64,000 nt of DNA from Bacillota bacterium. Lineage in GTDB: Bacteria > Bacillota > Clostridia > Lachnospirales > Lachnospiraceae. The notes beneath the pieces are model-generated. The model had not been told where the DNA came from. It saw only the letters and a list, made by a program, of their open reading frames with translations, and did not search any database. Made by a program: the position numbers and the translations under genes. Position 1 is the first letter of the stretch; the number at the start of each line of letters is the position of its first letter. Shown here in pieces: positions 35,972 through 45,085 of the stretch. The DNA lies in assembly GCA_023411215.1 (NCBI GenBank), contig JAEYOY010000043.1, forward strand, positions 31,038 to 95,037, in the 5' to 3' direction.

Positions 35972-38900
35972 TTACAGCTGTGCTACATCCACCAGGGTAA
36001 TTTCACTGTTATCGCATTCCATACTAGTCAGTAATGCACTGGCGGTGTCCAGCGCAGTGAAGCAGGTAACACCTGTCTCGATGGAGGTCCGACGGATTAG
36101 ATAGCCGTCTCTTGTCTTGTCACGTCCCTGGGTAGGCGTATTGATTACCATATCGATCTCGTGACTTAAGATCAGGTCAAGGAGATTCGGGCTTCCCTGA
36201 TCAATCTTATTAATAACGGTTGCCGGTACTCCCTTTTCACTCAGTGCTTTGGCAGTCCCCTCTGTAGCATAAATCTCATAACCGAGGGCAATCAGTCTTT
36301 TACCTATGACTACTGCTTCCTCCCGATCGGATTTCTTCACCGTCATAATCATCTTTTTATGCTTCGGAAGATTGATCCCTGCACCAAGAAATGCTTTATA
36401 TAAAGCTTCATGAAAGGTCTTTGCGATACCAAGACACTCTCCTGTAGATTTCATCTCAGGACCTAAGCTGATCTCCGCGCCGCGCAGCTTCTCAAAGGAG
36501 AATACTGGCATCTTGATGGCGATATACTCTGATTCCGGCCATAATCCGGGAGTATAACCAAGTCCCTTAATCTTCTCTCCCAGGATAACCTTTGTAGCGA
36601 TATCTACGATCGGAAGGGAGGTCACCTTGCTGATATAAGGAACCGTACGGCTGGATCTGGGGTTCACCTCTATGACATAAACCTTTTCATTATATATAAT
36701 AAATTGAATATTGATTAGACCGATGACATGCAAGGAGTTAGCCAACTTCTTCGTATAATTAATGATATCTACTTTAACCTTGCGGCTGACGCTCTGGGAG
36801 GGATATACCGAGATACTGTCACCGGAATGTATTCCGGCTCTTTCGATGTGCTCCATGATACCCGGTATAAGGATATCCTCGCCATCACAAACCGCGTCAA
36901 CCTCAACCTCTTTTCCCATCAAGTATTTATCTACCAGGATTGGATGCTCCTGGACGGTCATATTAATAATTCTCATGAATTCAATAACATCTTCATCACA
37001 GATTGCGATCTGCATTCCTTGACCTCCAAGAACATAGGATGGTCGAACAAGCACCGGGTATCCAAGCTCCTTTGCTGCCTGAAGTGCTTCCTCTGTGGTA
37101 TATACCGTCTTGCCATCCGGTCTTGGAATACCGCAATTCTCCAATATTTTATCAAATAGCTCTCTATCCTCGGCTGCATCTACATCGGCTGCAGAGGTAC
37201 CAAGGATCGGAACTCCCATCTTTATGAGGGCGTCGGTTAGCTTAATTGCGGTCTGTCCGCCGAATTGTACCACTGCGCCGTCCGGCTGTTCCATATCCAC
37301 AATGTTCTCTACATCTTCCGGGGTTAGCGGTTCAAAGTACAGCTTATCTGCGATATCGAAGTCAGTACTTACGGTCTCCGGATTATTATTGACTATGATG
37401 GTTTCACAACCGCTTTCAGCCAAAGCCCAAACGCTGTGTACAGAGCAATAGTCAAACTCGATACCCTGACCAATTCGGATTGGGCCTGAACCTAGCACCA
37501 TGATTTTCTTCTTACCGCAGGTCTTCTCTACCTCATTGAAGCTGCCAAAGGTGGAGTAATAATAAGGTGTCGCTGCATCAAATTCAGCTGCACAGGTATC
37601 CACCATCTTGTAGGCTGCGATTATCCCATTCTCTTTTCTCATCTCTTTGATTTCGGCTACACTCTTACCGGTCAGCTCACTGATCACACGATCCGGATAA
37701 CCTAGCCTCTTAGAATTTGCCAGAAGATCAGCATCAAGCGGCTTCGTTGCAAGCTCTTTCTCAACCTCTACAAGAATTGCAATTTTATCGATGAACCAAT
37801 AATCAATCTTCGTTATTTCATGGATTTCCTCATAGGGGATCCCTCTTCGGATTGCTTCCGCTATTACGAAGAGACGTCTGTCATCGATCAGATGAAGATC
37901 TTTGATAACCTCCTCTGTAGGCATGTCACAGTAGCATCCATGTTTTAAGCTATAGATATTCTGTTCCAAAGAACGGAGTGCCTTCATTAATGCTGCTTCA
38001 AAACTTGAACTGATTGCCATGACCTCACCAGTTGCTTTCATCTGGGTGGTTAGGGCTCTCTTCGCCGTGATGAACTTATCAAAGGGCCACTTTGGTATCT
38101 TTACCACCACATAATCCAATGTAGGCTCAAAGCTTGCATAAGTCTTCTTTGTTACCGCATTCTGGATCTCATCCAAGTGATAGCCTAAGGCGATCTTCGC
38201 TGCCACCTTAGCAATCGGATAACCGGTAGCCTTCGATGCCAAAGCAGAAGAACGGCTTACACGAGGATTTACTTCAATTACACAATATTCAAAGGTATCC
38301 GGATGGAGAGCATACTGTACGTTACAACCACCGGTAATACCGAGCTCTGTGATGATGTTCAAGGATGCACTGCGAAGCATCTGATATTCTTTATCTCCCA
38401 GGGTCTGCGAAGGTGCTACAACAATGCTGTCACCGGTGTGTACCCCGACGGGGTCGATATTCTCCATGTTACATACTGTGATGCAATTGCCGGCGCTATC
38501 ACGCATTACCTCATACTCGATTTCCTTCCAGCCTGCAATGCAACGTTCGATCAGACATTGACCTACTCGACTGAGCCTAAGTCCGTTGGTACAGATATCC
38601 TCTAATTCCTCCTGCGTGGCTGCAATACCACCACCACTGCCTCCTAAGGTATACGCAGGCCGAACCACTACAGGATATCCAATCTTCCGGGCAAAGGCAA
38701 CCGCAGCCCCTACACTGGTTACTACCTCACTCGGTGCACAGGGCTCACCGATCTTCTCCATTGTCGTCTTGAATTCGAGGCGGTCCTCTGCCTTCTTGAT
38801 GGTCTCTGAGGTAGTACCGATAAGTCTTACTCCGTTCTCCTTTAAGAAGCCGGACTCCTCTAATTCCATAGCGATATTTAATGCCGCCTGCCCACCCAGG

Positions 38901-39166
38901 GTAGGTAATACGCTGTCCGGTTCTTCCTTCCGGATTATTCTTTTTACAAAATCGGGAGTCAGAGGTTCGATATAAACGATATCTGCAATCTCCTTGTCGG
39001 TCATAATGGTAGCAGGGTTCGAATTCACCAGAATAACACTGATCCCTTCCTCCTTCAAGGAACGGCACGCCTGTGTACCTGCGTAGTCAAATTCTGCTGC
39101 CTGACCGATGATAATCGGACCGGAGCCGATTACCAGTACCTTCTTGATATCTTCTATTCTTGGCAT
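35972..39166 (-). CDS. carB: Carbamoyl-phosphate synthase large subunit
   Basis: A 1064-residue synthase that makes carbamoyl phosphate from bicarbonate, ATP and ammonia for pyrimidines and arginine. It has two homologous ATP-grasp halves: the first opens MPRIEDIKKVLVIGSGPIII and the second GKKKIMVLGSGPIRIGQGIEF near residue 550. The glycine-rich VVRPAYTLGGSGGGIA and VLVRPSYVLGGQGMQIA segments and the paired ENxxPxGVHTGDSI and IERAGIHSGDSISVYPSQ motifs are intact. The C-terminal MGS-type allosteric domain (from about 930) ends TLVDVAQL. Its start overlaps the carA stop by one base, so translation is coupled. Confidence 0.98.
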   Translation of the reverse strand: MPRIEDIKKVLVIGSGPIIIGQAAEFDYAGTQACRSLKEEGISVILVNSNPATIMTDKEIADIVYIEPLTPDFVKRIIRKEEPDSVLPTLGGQAALNIAMELEESGFLKENGVRLIGTTSETIKKAEDRLEFKTTMEKIGEPCAPSEVVTSVGAAVAFARKIGYPVVVRPAYTLGGSGGGIAATQEELEDICTNGLRLSRVGQCLIERCIAGWKEIEYEVMRDSAGNCITVCNMENIDPVGVHTGDSIVVAPSQTLGDKEYQMLRSASLNIITELGITGGCNVQYALHPDTFEYCVIEVNPRVSRSSALASKATGYPIAKVAAKIALGYHLDEIQNAVTKKTYASFEPTLDYVVVKIPKWPFDKFITAKRALTTQMKATGEVMAISSSFEAALMKALRSLEQNIYSLKHGCYCDMPTEEVIKDLHLIDDRRLFVIAEAIRRGIPYEEIHEITKIDYWFIDKIAILVEVEKELATKPLDADLLANSKRLGYPDRVISELTGKSVAEIKEMRKENGIIAAYKMVDTCAAEFDAATPYYYSTFGSFNEVEKTCGKKKIMVLGSGPIRIGQGIEFDYCSVHSVWALAESGCETIIVNNNPETVSTDFDIADKLYFEPLTPEDVENIVDMEQPDGAVVQFGGQTAIKLTDALIKMGVPILGTSAADVDAAEDRELFDKILENCGIPRPDGKTVYTTEEALQAAKELGYPVLVRPSYVLGGQGMQIAICDEDVIEFMRIINMTVQEHPILVDKYLMGKEVEVDAVCDGEDILIPGIMEHIERAGIHSGDSISVYPSQSVSRKVKVDIINYTKKLANSLHVIGLINIQFIIYNEKVYVIEVNPRSSRTVPYISKVTSLPIVDIATKVILGEKIKGLGYTPGLWPESEYIAIKMPVFSFEKLRGAEISLGPEMKSTGECLGIAKTFHEALYKAFLGAGINLPKHKKMIMTVKKSDREEAVVIGKRLIALGYEIYATEGTAKALSEKGVPATVINKIDQGSPNLLDLILSHEIDMVINTPTQGRDKTRDGYLIRRTSIETGVTCFTALDTASALLTSMECDNSEITLVDVAQL

Positions 39167-40248
39167 TATCCCTGCACCTCCATCATGTTGATAAACTCAT
39201 CAAATAGAAACTCACTATCCATCGGTCCTGCGCAGGCTTCCGGGTGGAACTGCACAGAGAACACATTCTTCCCTAGATAATGAAGCCCCTCAACCGTCTT
39301 GTCATTGACATTGAGGAAACTGACTTCTGCTACGCCCACCGGAATACTTTCCTCCATCACCATATAACCATGATTTTGTGTTGAAATGTATACTCTGCCG
39401 GTCTTCAGATCCTTAACCGGGTGGTTTGCACCACGATGACCGTATTTCATCTTGGTAGTATCTCCTCCATTTGCCAGTGCCAGAAGCTGATGTCCAAGGC
39501 ATATTGCAAAGATCGGCACCTTACTGTCATACAGGTTCTTGACCTCAGCGATAACCTCCCTACATTCCTTTGGATCTCCCGGTCCATTGGATAGCATAAT
39601 GCCGTCCGGATGATCCGCTAAAACCTCCTCTGCTTTCGTAAAACCGGGATAGATCGTCACCTCACAGCCTCTTTTTGCAAGAGATCTAGGAATGTTATTC
39701 TTAAGACCATAATCCATCAAAGCGACCTTGAACTTTGTCTCTCCTATTGCAGGGATAAGCTTTTTCTCTTTACAGGTAGTTTTATCAATCACTTTTTCTA
39801 CTTTATAATGATGGATCTTCGGTAATATCTCTTCGAGTTTATATTTGTCATCGGTAGTGATAAATCCATTCATTGTACCTTTGTTTCTTAACAGCTTTAC
39901 CAATGCTCTTGTATCAATACCGGCAATACCCGTTATGTCATTTCTCTCTAAGAAACTTTGTATACTTTCTTGATTTCGGAAGTTACTTGGAATTCGTGAT
40001 AATTCTCTGACTAAAAATGCATCCACCCATGGCCGGTGTGACTCCATATCCTCATGACAAATACCATAATTGCCGATCAAGGGATAGGTCATAACCACAC
40101 TCTGCCCAGCATAAGAAGGATCCGTCAGTACCTCTAGATAACCTGTCATACCTGTGTTGAATACGATTTCACTGATGATCTCTTTTTTTGCTCCGATGCT
40201 CTCCCCTACAAAGACATTGCCATCCTCAAGAATTAGGAACGCTTTCAT
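39166..40248 (-). CDS. carA: Carbamoyl-phosphate synthase small (glutaminase) subunit
   Basis: A 360-residue glutamine amidotransferase subunit that supplies ammonia to CarB. The N-terminal domain opens MKAFLILEDGNVFVGES and has FNTGMTGYLEVLTDPSYAGQ. The class I glutaminase domain has SNGPGDPKEC, the catalytic Cys in IFAICLGHQLLALA, and the His/Glu pair in FSVQFHPEACAGP. GGAGG gives good spacing to the ATG at 40248 rather than to the one at 40260. Expression of carAB is probably set by the leader peptide and terminator at 40290-40361. Confidence 0.97.
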   Translation of the reverse strand: MKAFLILEDGNVFVGESIGAKKEIISEIVFNTGMTGYLEVLTDPSYAGQSVVMTYPLIGNYGICHEDMESHRPWVDAFLVRELSRIPSNFRNQESIQSFLERNDITGIAGIDTRALVKLLRNKGTMNGFITTDDKYKLEEILPKIHHYKVEKVIDKTTCKEKKLIPAIGETKFKVALMDYGLKNNIPRSLAKRGCEVTIYPGFTKAEEVLADHPDGIMLSNGPGDPKECREVIAEVKNLYDSKVPIFAICLGHQLLALANGGDTTKMKYGHRGANHPVKDLKTGRVYISTQNHGYMVMEESIPVGVAEVSFLNVNDKTVEGLHYLGKNVFSVQFHPEACAGPMDSEFLFDEFINMMEVQG

Positions 40249-40289
40249 CAAATCCTCCATTCTGCTGCCATTAGCAGCATAAAGCTACT

Positions 40290-40361
40290 TCATTTTTCCT
40301 TCTTAAACTTAAAAGTTTGCAAAAAAAAAGAATATAAACCCAGACCGGGGATATACTCCAT
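40290..40361 (-). CDS. carAB leader peptide overlapping an attenuator
   Basis: A 23-codon open frame with GGAAGG six bases before its ATG. It begins MEYIPGLG, runs through the terminator hairpin and its T-run (which encodes SFFL) and ends with a TGA about 40 bases before carA. A translating ribosome would cover the hairpin and suppress termination. The arrangement is that of the E. coli pyrBI (PyrL) leader. No PyrR-binding pattern was seen. There is no experimental evidence. Confidence 0.6.
   Translation of the reverse strand: MEYIPGLGLYSFFLQTFKFKKEK
40321..40358 (-). terminator. Attenuator terminator of carAB
   Basis: GAGTATATCCC, a CGGTCT-type loop and GGGTTTATATTC form a stem of about ten pairs with G-U pairs, followed by nine T residues, inside the leader and before carA. 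No gene precedes it on this strand, so it must act on carAB itself. Confidence 0.75.
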
Positions 40362-40683
40362 TGTACACCTTCCAATTTCTTCTTTTCTTTATTCAAAATA
40401 TTAGCTTCGCAGATATTTTGTGAACAATGTATTAATATGAATAGTACTTGTATATTTATACATTTTCTTTATGTATTTTTATGATTTTATCACACATAGT
40501 CTCAAATAGCAAGCGGTTTTTACAAATAATTTCTTATCGTTATTATCTCTACTAATCACATTCATAAGCCTTATTAATGCCTTGCTTTTACAGAATAATA
40601 ATTCAGTTTTTCATGAAATTATTTCACATCTTACCTCCGTCCGACATAAGCTATTAATAAAACGAAAGGCTTCTGCCTAAATC
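40362..40683. other. Divergent regulatory region of carAB and the first peptidoglycan-binding paralogue
   Basis: About 320 AT-rich bases with no gene. It contains the carAB promoter candidate at 40398-40427. I could not assign a promoter for the rightward gene. Confidence 0.5.
40398..40427 (-). promoter_or_regulatory. Candidate carAB promoter
   Basis: TTGTTC (40422-40427) and TAATAT (40398-40403) with an 18-base spacer on the minus strand, about 35 bases before the leader-peptide start. Confidence 0.4.
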
Positions 40684-41973
40684 ATGGAAAACATTTTGAA
40701 TCCTAACCATAATCCCAATCACCCGATCAAAATCTATCCGACACAAATGGAAACTCAGTCTCTGGGTAGGTTCCGCGCCCGCATTAATACAGCAGGAGTT
40801 ATCCCTGTTCCTGGCGCCACCATATCCATCACCTCGCCCAGTAATCCGGAACAGGTAATAGAGCAGTTAACCACGGATAACTCTGGATTAACGGAAGAGA
40901 TAGAACTTACAGCTCCTCCCCTAAGCCTCAGCCTTGATCCAATTCAAGCAATCCAGCCCTATTCGGAATATGACCTTCTGGTATCTGCACCCGATTTCGA
41001 AGGCGCTGTCGTCTCCGGTGTTCAGATCCTACCAGAGACGGTTGCTGAGCAGTATGTATTATTAAATCCTTTAGCACCACAAAATGCAGAAGAAGTATTT
41101 GTCATCGACCCTCACACCCTATATGGTGATTTTCCGCCAAAGATTCCGGAGGATGAGATTAAACCCACTCAGGAGACCGGGGAAATTGTCCTTAGTCGAG
41201 TTGTGATCCCCGAGTATGTTATTGTTCACGATGGACCTCCTACCTCTCCGGCTACTGACCATTATGTTCGCTTCCGTGACTATATCAAAAATGTGGCCTC
41301 CAGCGAAATCTATGCGACCTGGCCAGAGCAAACCATTTACGCCAATATTTATGCAATTCTATCCTTTACTCTCAATCGTGTATATACCGAGTGGTACCGT
41401 AATCAGGGCTTTAATTTTACTATAACCTCCTCTACTGCATATGATCACAAATGGACCAATGGTCGTAATATTTATACAAACATCGGAGTTATCGTAGATA
41501 CTATCTTTACAAATTACCTTTCCAGACCGGGTGTTACCCAACCCATTCTCACCCAATACTGCGACGGACAGCGGACCACCTGTCCCGGTTGGATGACTCA
41601 ATGGGGCTCCAAGTCCCTCGGTGATCAGGGCTATACCGCCATAGAGATTTTAAGATACTTTTACGGTGAATCCATCTATATCAATACTGCAGTTGGGGTA
41701 TCCGGTGTACCATCCTCTTGGCCCGGCTATAATCTTGGAATTGGGGCCAGTGGCGATAACGTAAGAACAATTCAAAACCAGCTCAATAGAATAAGCGATG
41801 CTTATTCAGCTATTCCTAAGGTTGCAGTAGATGGGTCATATGGTACACAGACCGCTAACGCTGTGTCGGAATTTCAGAGAATATTTAATCTGCCGGTAAC
41901 CGGTATTGTAGATTTAGCCACCTGGTACCGTATCTCAAATATTTATGTTGGTGTTACCCGAATAGGAGTATAA
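40684..41973 (+). CDS. Peptidoglycan-binding protein with SpoIID-like central domain (paralogue 1)
   Basis: A 429-residue protein without a signal peptide or membrane helix. Region 1 (about 15-130) is a beta-sandwich of the transthyretin/carboxypeptidase-regulatory type (PVPGATISITSPSNPEQV). Region 2 (about 190-340) contains RDYIKNVASSEIYATWPEQT, ILSFTLNRVYTEWYRNQGF and TITSSTAYDHKW, a pattern reminiscent of SpoIID-type lytic transglycosylases. This is a resemblance rather than a firm match. TQYCDGQ and CPGWMTQWGS are rigidly conserved in the second copy. Region 3 (about 350-425) is a PG_binding_1 repeat (GDNVRTIQNQLNRI, VDGSYGTQTANAVSEFQRIF). A role in spore cortex or germination is an inference. 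The ribosome site is weak. Confidence 0.7.
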   Translation: MENILNPNHNPNHPIKIYPTQMETQSLGRFRARINTAGVIPVPGATISITSPSNPEQVIEQLTTDNSGLTEEIELTAPPLSLSLDPIQAIQPYSEYDLLVSAPDFEGAVVSGVQILPETVAEQYVLLNPLAPQNAEEVFVIDPHTLYGDFPPKIPEDEIKPTQETGEIVLSRVVIPEYVIVHDGPPTSPATDHYVRFRDYIKNVASSEIYATWPEQTIYANIYAILSFTLNRVYTEWYRNQGFNFTITSSTAYDHKWTNGRNIYTNIGVIVDTIFTNYLSRPGVTQPILTQYCDGQRTTCPGWMTQWGSKSLGDQGYTAIEILRYFYGESIYINTAVGVSGVPSSWPGYNLGIGASGDNVRTIQNQLNRISDAYSAIPKVAVDGSYGTQTANAVSEFQRIFNLPVTGIVDLATWYRISNIYVGVTRIGV

Positions 41974-42032
41974 CAGGCACAAACCATGGACAGTTTCATA
42001 TTGTATTAAAGAAAGAACATTGAGGTATTGAT

Positions 42033-43358
42033 ATGTTTCAAAGAAATACTCCTTTATCCAACGGGATGAATGATCACAACAATTCAACCATTGCGAATAA
42101 ATATGCAGGTGTCCGTATCTATCCTACCGAAATGGCAACCCAGAACCTTGGTCGACTGAAAGTCCGAGCGGTTACATCAACAATGACCCCGATAGAAGGT
42201 GCTAAAGTTACGATATCGTCTGTCGCTGCGCCTGGTACTGTAATTGAAGAATTAACAACGGATTTGTCAGGCCTTACTCAGGAAATCGAGCTCCCTGCCC
42301 CTTCGATTGACTATAGCCTGTCTCCGTCTACAGAACAGCCCTACACCGAATATACCCTGAATATTGCTTCGCCTAATTATGTTCCTGTTACGGTACAGAA
42401 TCTTGAGATATTTCCTGGTGTCACCGCAATACAGGATACAACGTTAAGTGCGGCTAAGCGGCAGGGTGATGCTGCTCTCTTTGTTATTCCCCCCCATACG
42501 CTATATGGAGATTATCCCCCGAAGATTGCAGAAGCGGAGGTAAAGGAAACCAAAGAAACCGGTGAAATCGTGCTAAGTACGGTTGTTATTCCTGAATTCG
42601 TCGTCGTCCATGACGGTCCTCCAACTGACACCTCGGCTGCTAATCATTATATCAGATTCCGAGATTATATTAAGAATGTTACATCCAGTGAGATCTATGC
42701 AACCTGGCCCGAGGCAACCATTACAGCCAATGTATTAGCAATATTATCCTTCACCTTAAATCGTGTTTTCACGGAATGGTATCGTAATCAAGGCTTTAAT
42801 TTTACCATTACTTCCTCCACTGCATTTGACCACAAATGGATTCCCGGACGTAACATCTACAATAATATCGCACTGATTGTTGACCAGATGTTCACAAGTT
42901 ATCTATCCAGACCAGATGTAAAGCAACCGATTCTCACTCAATACTGTGACGGTCAGAGGGTACAATGTCCAAACTGGATGACTCAATGGGGTTCAAAGGA
43001 TTTGGGAGAACAGGGTAGAAGTGCTATCGAGATCCTGCGGCATTTTTACGGTCACTCTATGTATATTAATACCGCTACTGAAGTGTCCGGTGTCCCTACT
43101 TCCTGGCCAGGAGCAAATCTTAATATAGGTTCCTCCGGAGCCAATGTCAGAATGATTCAGGAGCAACTCAACCGCATCTCAGACACCTACACGATTATCC
43201 CCAAACTAGCTGTAAATGGGCAATATACCGGGCAAACCGCTGAAGCTGTAAGGCTGTTCCAGCAAACCTTTGATTTGCCTCAGACAGGGATTGTGGACTT
43301 TGCAACCTGGTACCGTATCTCCGGTATCTATGTGGCAGTGTCAAGGCTTGCAGTGTAA
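42033..43358 (+). CDS. Peptidoglycan-binding protein with SpoIID-like central domain (paralogue 2)
   Basis: A 441-residue tandem paralogue of the preceding gene with the same three-region layout and no signal peptide. The central and C-terminal parts are nearly the same (RDYIKNVTSSEIYATWPEAT, LTQYCDGQRVQCPNWMTQWG, TGIVDFATWYRISGIYV). The N-terminal sandwich has diverged more. The N-terminus carries a short Asn/Ser-rich tail in place of paralogue 1's Asn/Pro-rich start. GAGGTATTGAT precedes the ATG. The 60-base gap and common direction suggest co-transcription. The 325-bp palindrome D follows within ten bases of the stop and may end the transcript. Confidence 0.7.
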   Translation: MFQRNTPLSNGMNDHNNSTIANKYAGVRIYPTEMATQNLGRLKVRAVTSTMTPIEGAKVTISSVAAPGTVIEELTTDLSGLTQEIELPAPSIDYSLSPSTEQPYTEYTLNIASPNYVPVTVQNLEIFPGVTAIQDTTLSAAKRQGDAALFVIPPHTLYGDYPPKIAEAEVKETKETGEIVLSTVVIPEFVVVHDGPPTDTSAANHYIRFRDYIKNVTSSEIYATWPEATITANVLAILSFTLNRVFTEWYRNQGFNFTITSSTAFDHKWIPGRNIYNNIALIVDQMFTSYLSRPDVKQPILTQYCDGQRVQCPNWMTQWGSKDLGEQGRSAIEILRHFYGHSMYINTATEVSGVPTSWPGANLNIGSSGANVRMIQEQLNRISDTYTIIPKLAVNGQYTGQTAEAVRLFQQTFDLPQTGIVDFATWYRISGIYVAVSRLAV

Positions 43359-43367
43359 GATAGTGTA

Positions 43368-43692
43368 GGCTTAAAAAATCAGCCTATACAACAGTAAATA
43401 ACCCTGGATTAAGCATGTACTATTCTGGCTCAATTTAAGAACCAGGATTTTCTAAAGGAAGAACAACTAAGGTATGACAAGGATGAAAAACATGAACTCC
43501 TCACCTTTACAAGAAGCAGGTAGTATACTAATCTACCTCTTATCTTGTAAAGGTTCGTCAAACATCATGCTTTTTCATCCTTATACCTTAGCTGCTCTTC
43601 CCAAGAAAATCACTGGTTCATAATAATTCGCCTTTATAGTACAAGCCTAACCCAGGGTTACTCTATAAGCTCTTGCGCTGATTTTTTAAGCC
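43368..43692. repeat. 325-bp imperfect palindrome (hairpin D)
   Basis: GGCTTAAAAAATCAGC at the left is matched by GCTGATTTTTTAAGCC at the right, and complementarity continues along almost all of both arms (for example GGATGAAAAA with TTTTTCATCC, and CCTTTACAAGA with TCTTGTAAAGG). The apex lies near 43530. No transposase is present. It could be a MITE or a very long hairpin terminator. Confidence 0.85.
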
Positions 43693-43841
43693 AATTTACA
43701 CTTAATCAATTATTTAAGCGATGAGCTATTATGCTAATTTCCTCCAACAATACTCCTCATCATAATGAACATGTATGTCTATAAGCTTTAGTCAACAAAT
43801 TGATTTATTAATCACCACCGTGACCAACGCGAGTCCTCTCT

Positions 43842-44009
43842 TTACCAATTAAATTGGTAGGGTTCGCGTTTGTCGAGGGTATCGAACTCGTAACCCATCT
43901 CTTTCAGAAGCTTGATTACATCTGGCAGAATCCGAACGCTTAAATCATTAGCCGAAGAGTCGTGCATCAGAATGATGGGTTGATCCTTGTTTTTGATATC
44001 TCTTAGCCG
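43842..44009 (-). pseudogene. Remnant of a polysaccharide deacetylase (C-terminal end only)
   Basis: Read on the minus strand, about 55 codons encode the end of a NodB-type polysaccharide deacetylase: IKNKDQPIILMHDSSAND, then VRILPDVIKLLKEMGYEF and a stop. The ILMHDS segment is the late catalytic-site motif. A stop codon lies just upstream at 44010-44012, and no start or N-terminal catalytic domain is present before thiT begins. It is too short to be functional. Confidence 0.8.
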
Positions 44010-44092
44010 CTATATCCTTTTTCTTTCAATCGCAATTTCCTTCTAATATTCTTTATTACCAATCTTATGCATGAAATAGCGATATAAGTATC

Positions 44093-44767
44093 TTATTCCG
44101 CAACTTGACGTTTGATCTCAACTAAAGCTAACCGTACCGGCGGAAGAGCCAGTATAATAAGTGTTACCACTGCTTCCGGTACGATATAAGTTGCATTATA
44201 ACCAATGGAATAGATCATGGGATGTTGATTGCCCGCATAGATTGAGAAGAAAATAGCGCCGGACAGCACATGACAGGCATATCTTCCTATCACACCGATA
44301 ATATATCCCTTAAATAAGCCAAACTTGGATTTTGCAAAGATACCGGATAAGCCGAGGCACCCAAAGGCGATGGGATAGTCAAATAATAGCTGAACCGGAT
44401 GTACTACATAGGGCTTTAGAATCAAATCCAAGAAGCCGCATGCAATACCGGCCAGGATACCGGACCTGGTTCCATAGAGATAGCCAATTAGACAGATGAA
44501 GAACATGCGGAATAAGGTAATTGAACCGCCAAAGGGTAGATTAAATACGGTAAATAGAGAAGCTATTACAGACAATGCTACCGCTACTGCAGAGAACGCC
44601 AATTGCTTCGGATTCGCTTTACGCTTACCACTACCGCCGTAAGCAAACATTGCGATGAATAACAGGGCGATCAAGACAAACAGGGCTATGTTACCTGCTG
44701 TTGATGGATAGTAACTTCCAGATTCTACATCAGTTACCACTAGAAAATCAAAAATACGTTGAAACAT
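44093..44767 (-). CDS. thiT: Energy-coupling-factor thiamine transporter, S component ThiT
   Basis: A 224-residue membrane protein. An extra N-terminal helix precedes the ThiT core, which begins near residue 55 and has six predicted helices. Family signatures are LFTVFNLPFGGSITLFRMF, GIACGFLDLI and VHPVQLLFDYPIAFGCLG, which include thiamine-binding aromatic residues. The C-terminal IGYNATYIVPEAVV also matches. It must work with shared ECF ATPases and EcfT encoded elsewhere. A TPP riboswitch directly upstream confirms thiamine as the substrate. AAGGAGG is well placed before the ATG. Confidence 0.95.
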   Translation of the reverse strand: MFQRIFDFLVVTDVESGSYYPSTAGNIALFVLIALLFIAMFAYGGSGKRKANPKQLAFSAVAVALSVIASLFTVFNLPFGGSITLFRMFFICLIGYLYGTRSGILAGIACGFLDLILKPYVVHPVQLLFDYPIAFGCLGLSGIFAKSKFGLFKGYIIGVIGRYACHVLSGAIFFSIYAGNQHPMIYSIGYNATYIVPEAVVTLIILALPPVRLALVEIKRQVAE

Positions 44768-44793
44768 AAAAAAATCCTCCTTTTCATTGCATC

Positions 44794-44899
44794 GGAGGGG
44801 GCCACTTGATTGCTTCCTTCCGCCGGTATTACCCGGATCAAGTAGTGAGGGTCAGCATGTGTATAACCACATACCTCTCAGCCATCGGCTCCCCTAGCA
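44794..44899 (-). promoter_or_regulatory. TPP riboswitch (THI element) controlling thiT
   Basis: On the minus strand the conserved TPP aptamer parts appear in order: AGGGGAGCC with GGCTGAGAGG, then GACCCTCACTACTTGATC, GGGTAATACCGGCGGAAGG and the closing CCCCTCC arm. The aptamer ends about 25 bases before the thiT start, so control of ribosome access is likely; I saw no separate terminator. Confidence 0.95.
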
Positions 44900-45085
44900 T
44901 TAAATAATTATAATTTATATTGCCTAATCATATCCAATTTCAAGTTCACTGTCAATACTTATTTATCCGTAATTGTTCCATCGAAACGGTTCTATTCATG
45001 CTGTTCTTTTTCCGGATTATTCAGTCTTGCATTTGACAATATCATTCTTTATAATATTAACAGACAATATTTGGAGGACAAGCAA

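Noticed and set aside
38586..38975. 129-codon plus-strand frame
   Set aside because: Antisense shadow of carB.
40248..40427. PyrR-binding attenuator before carAB
   Set aside because: No PyrR recognition hairpin (the AGA/CCNG-type consensus) was recognised in the leader.
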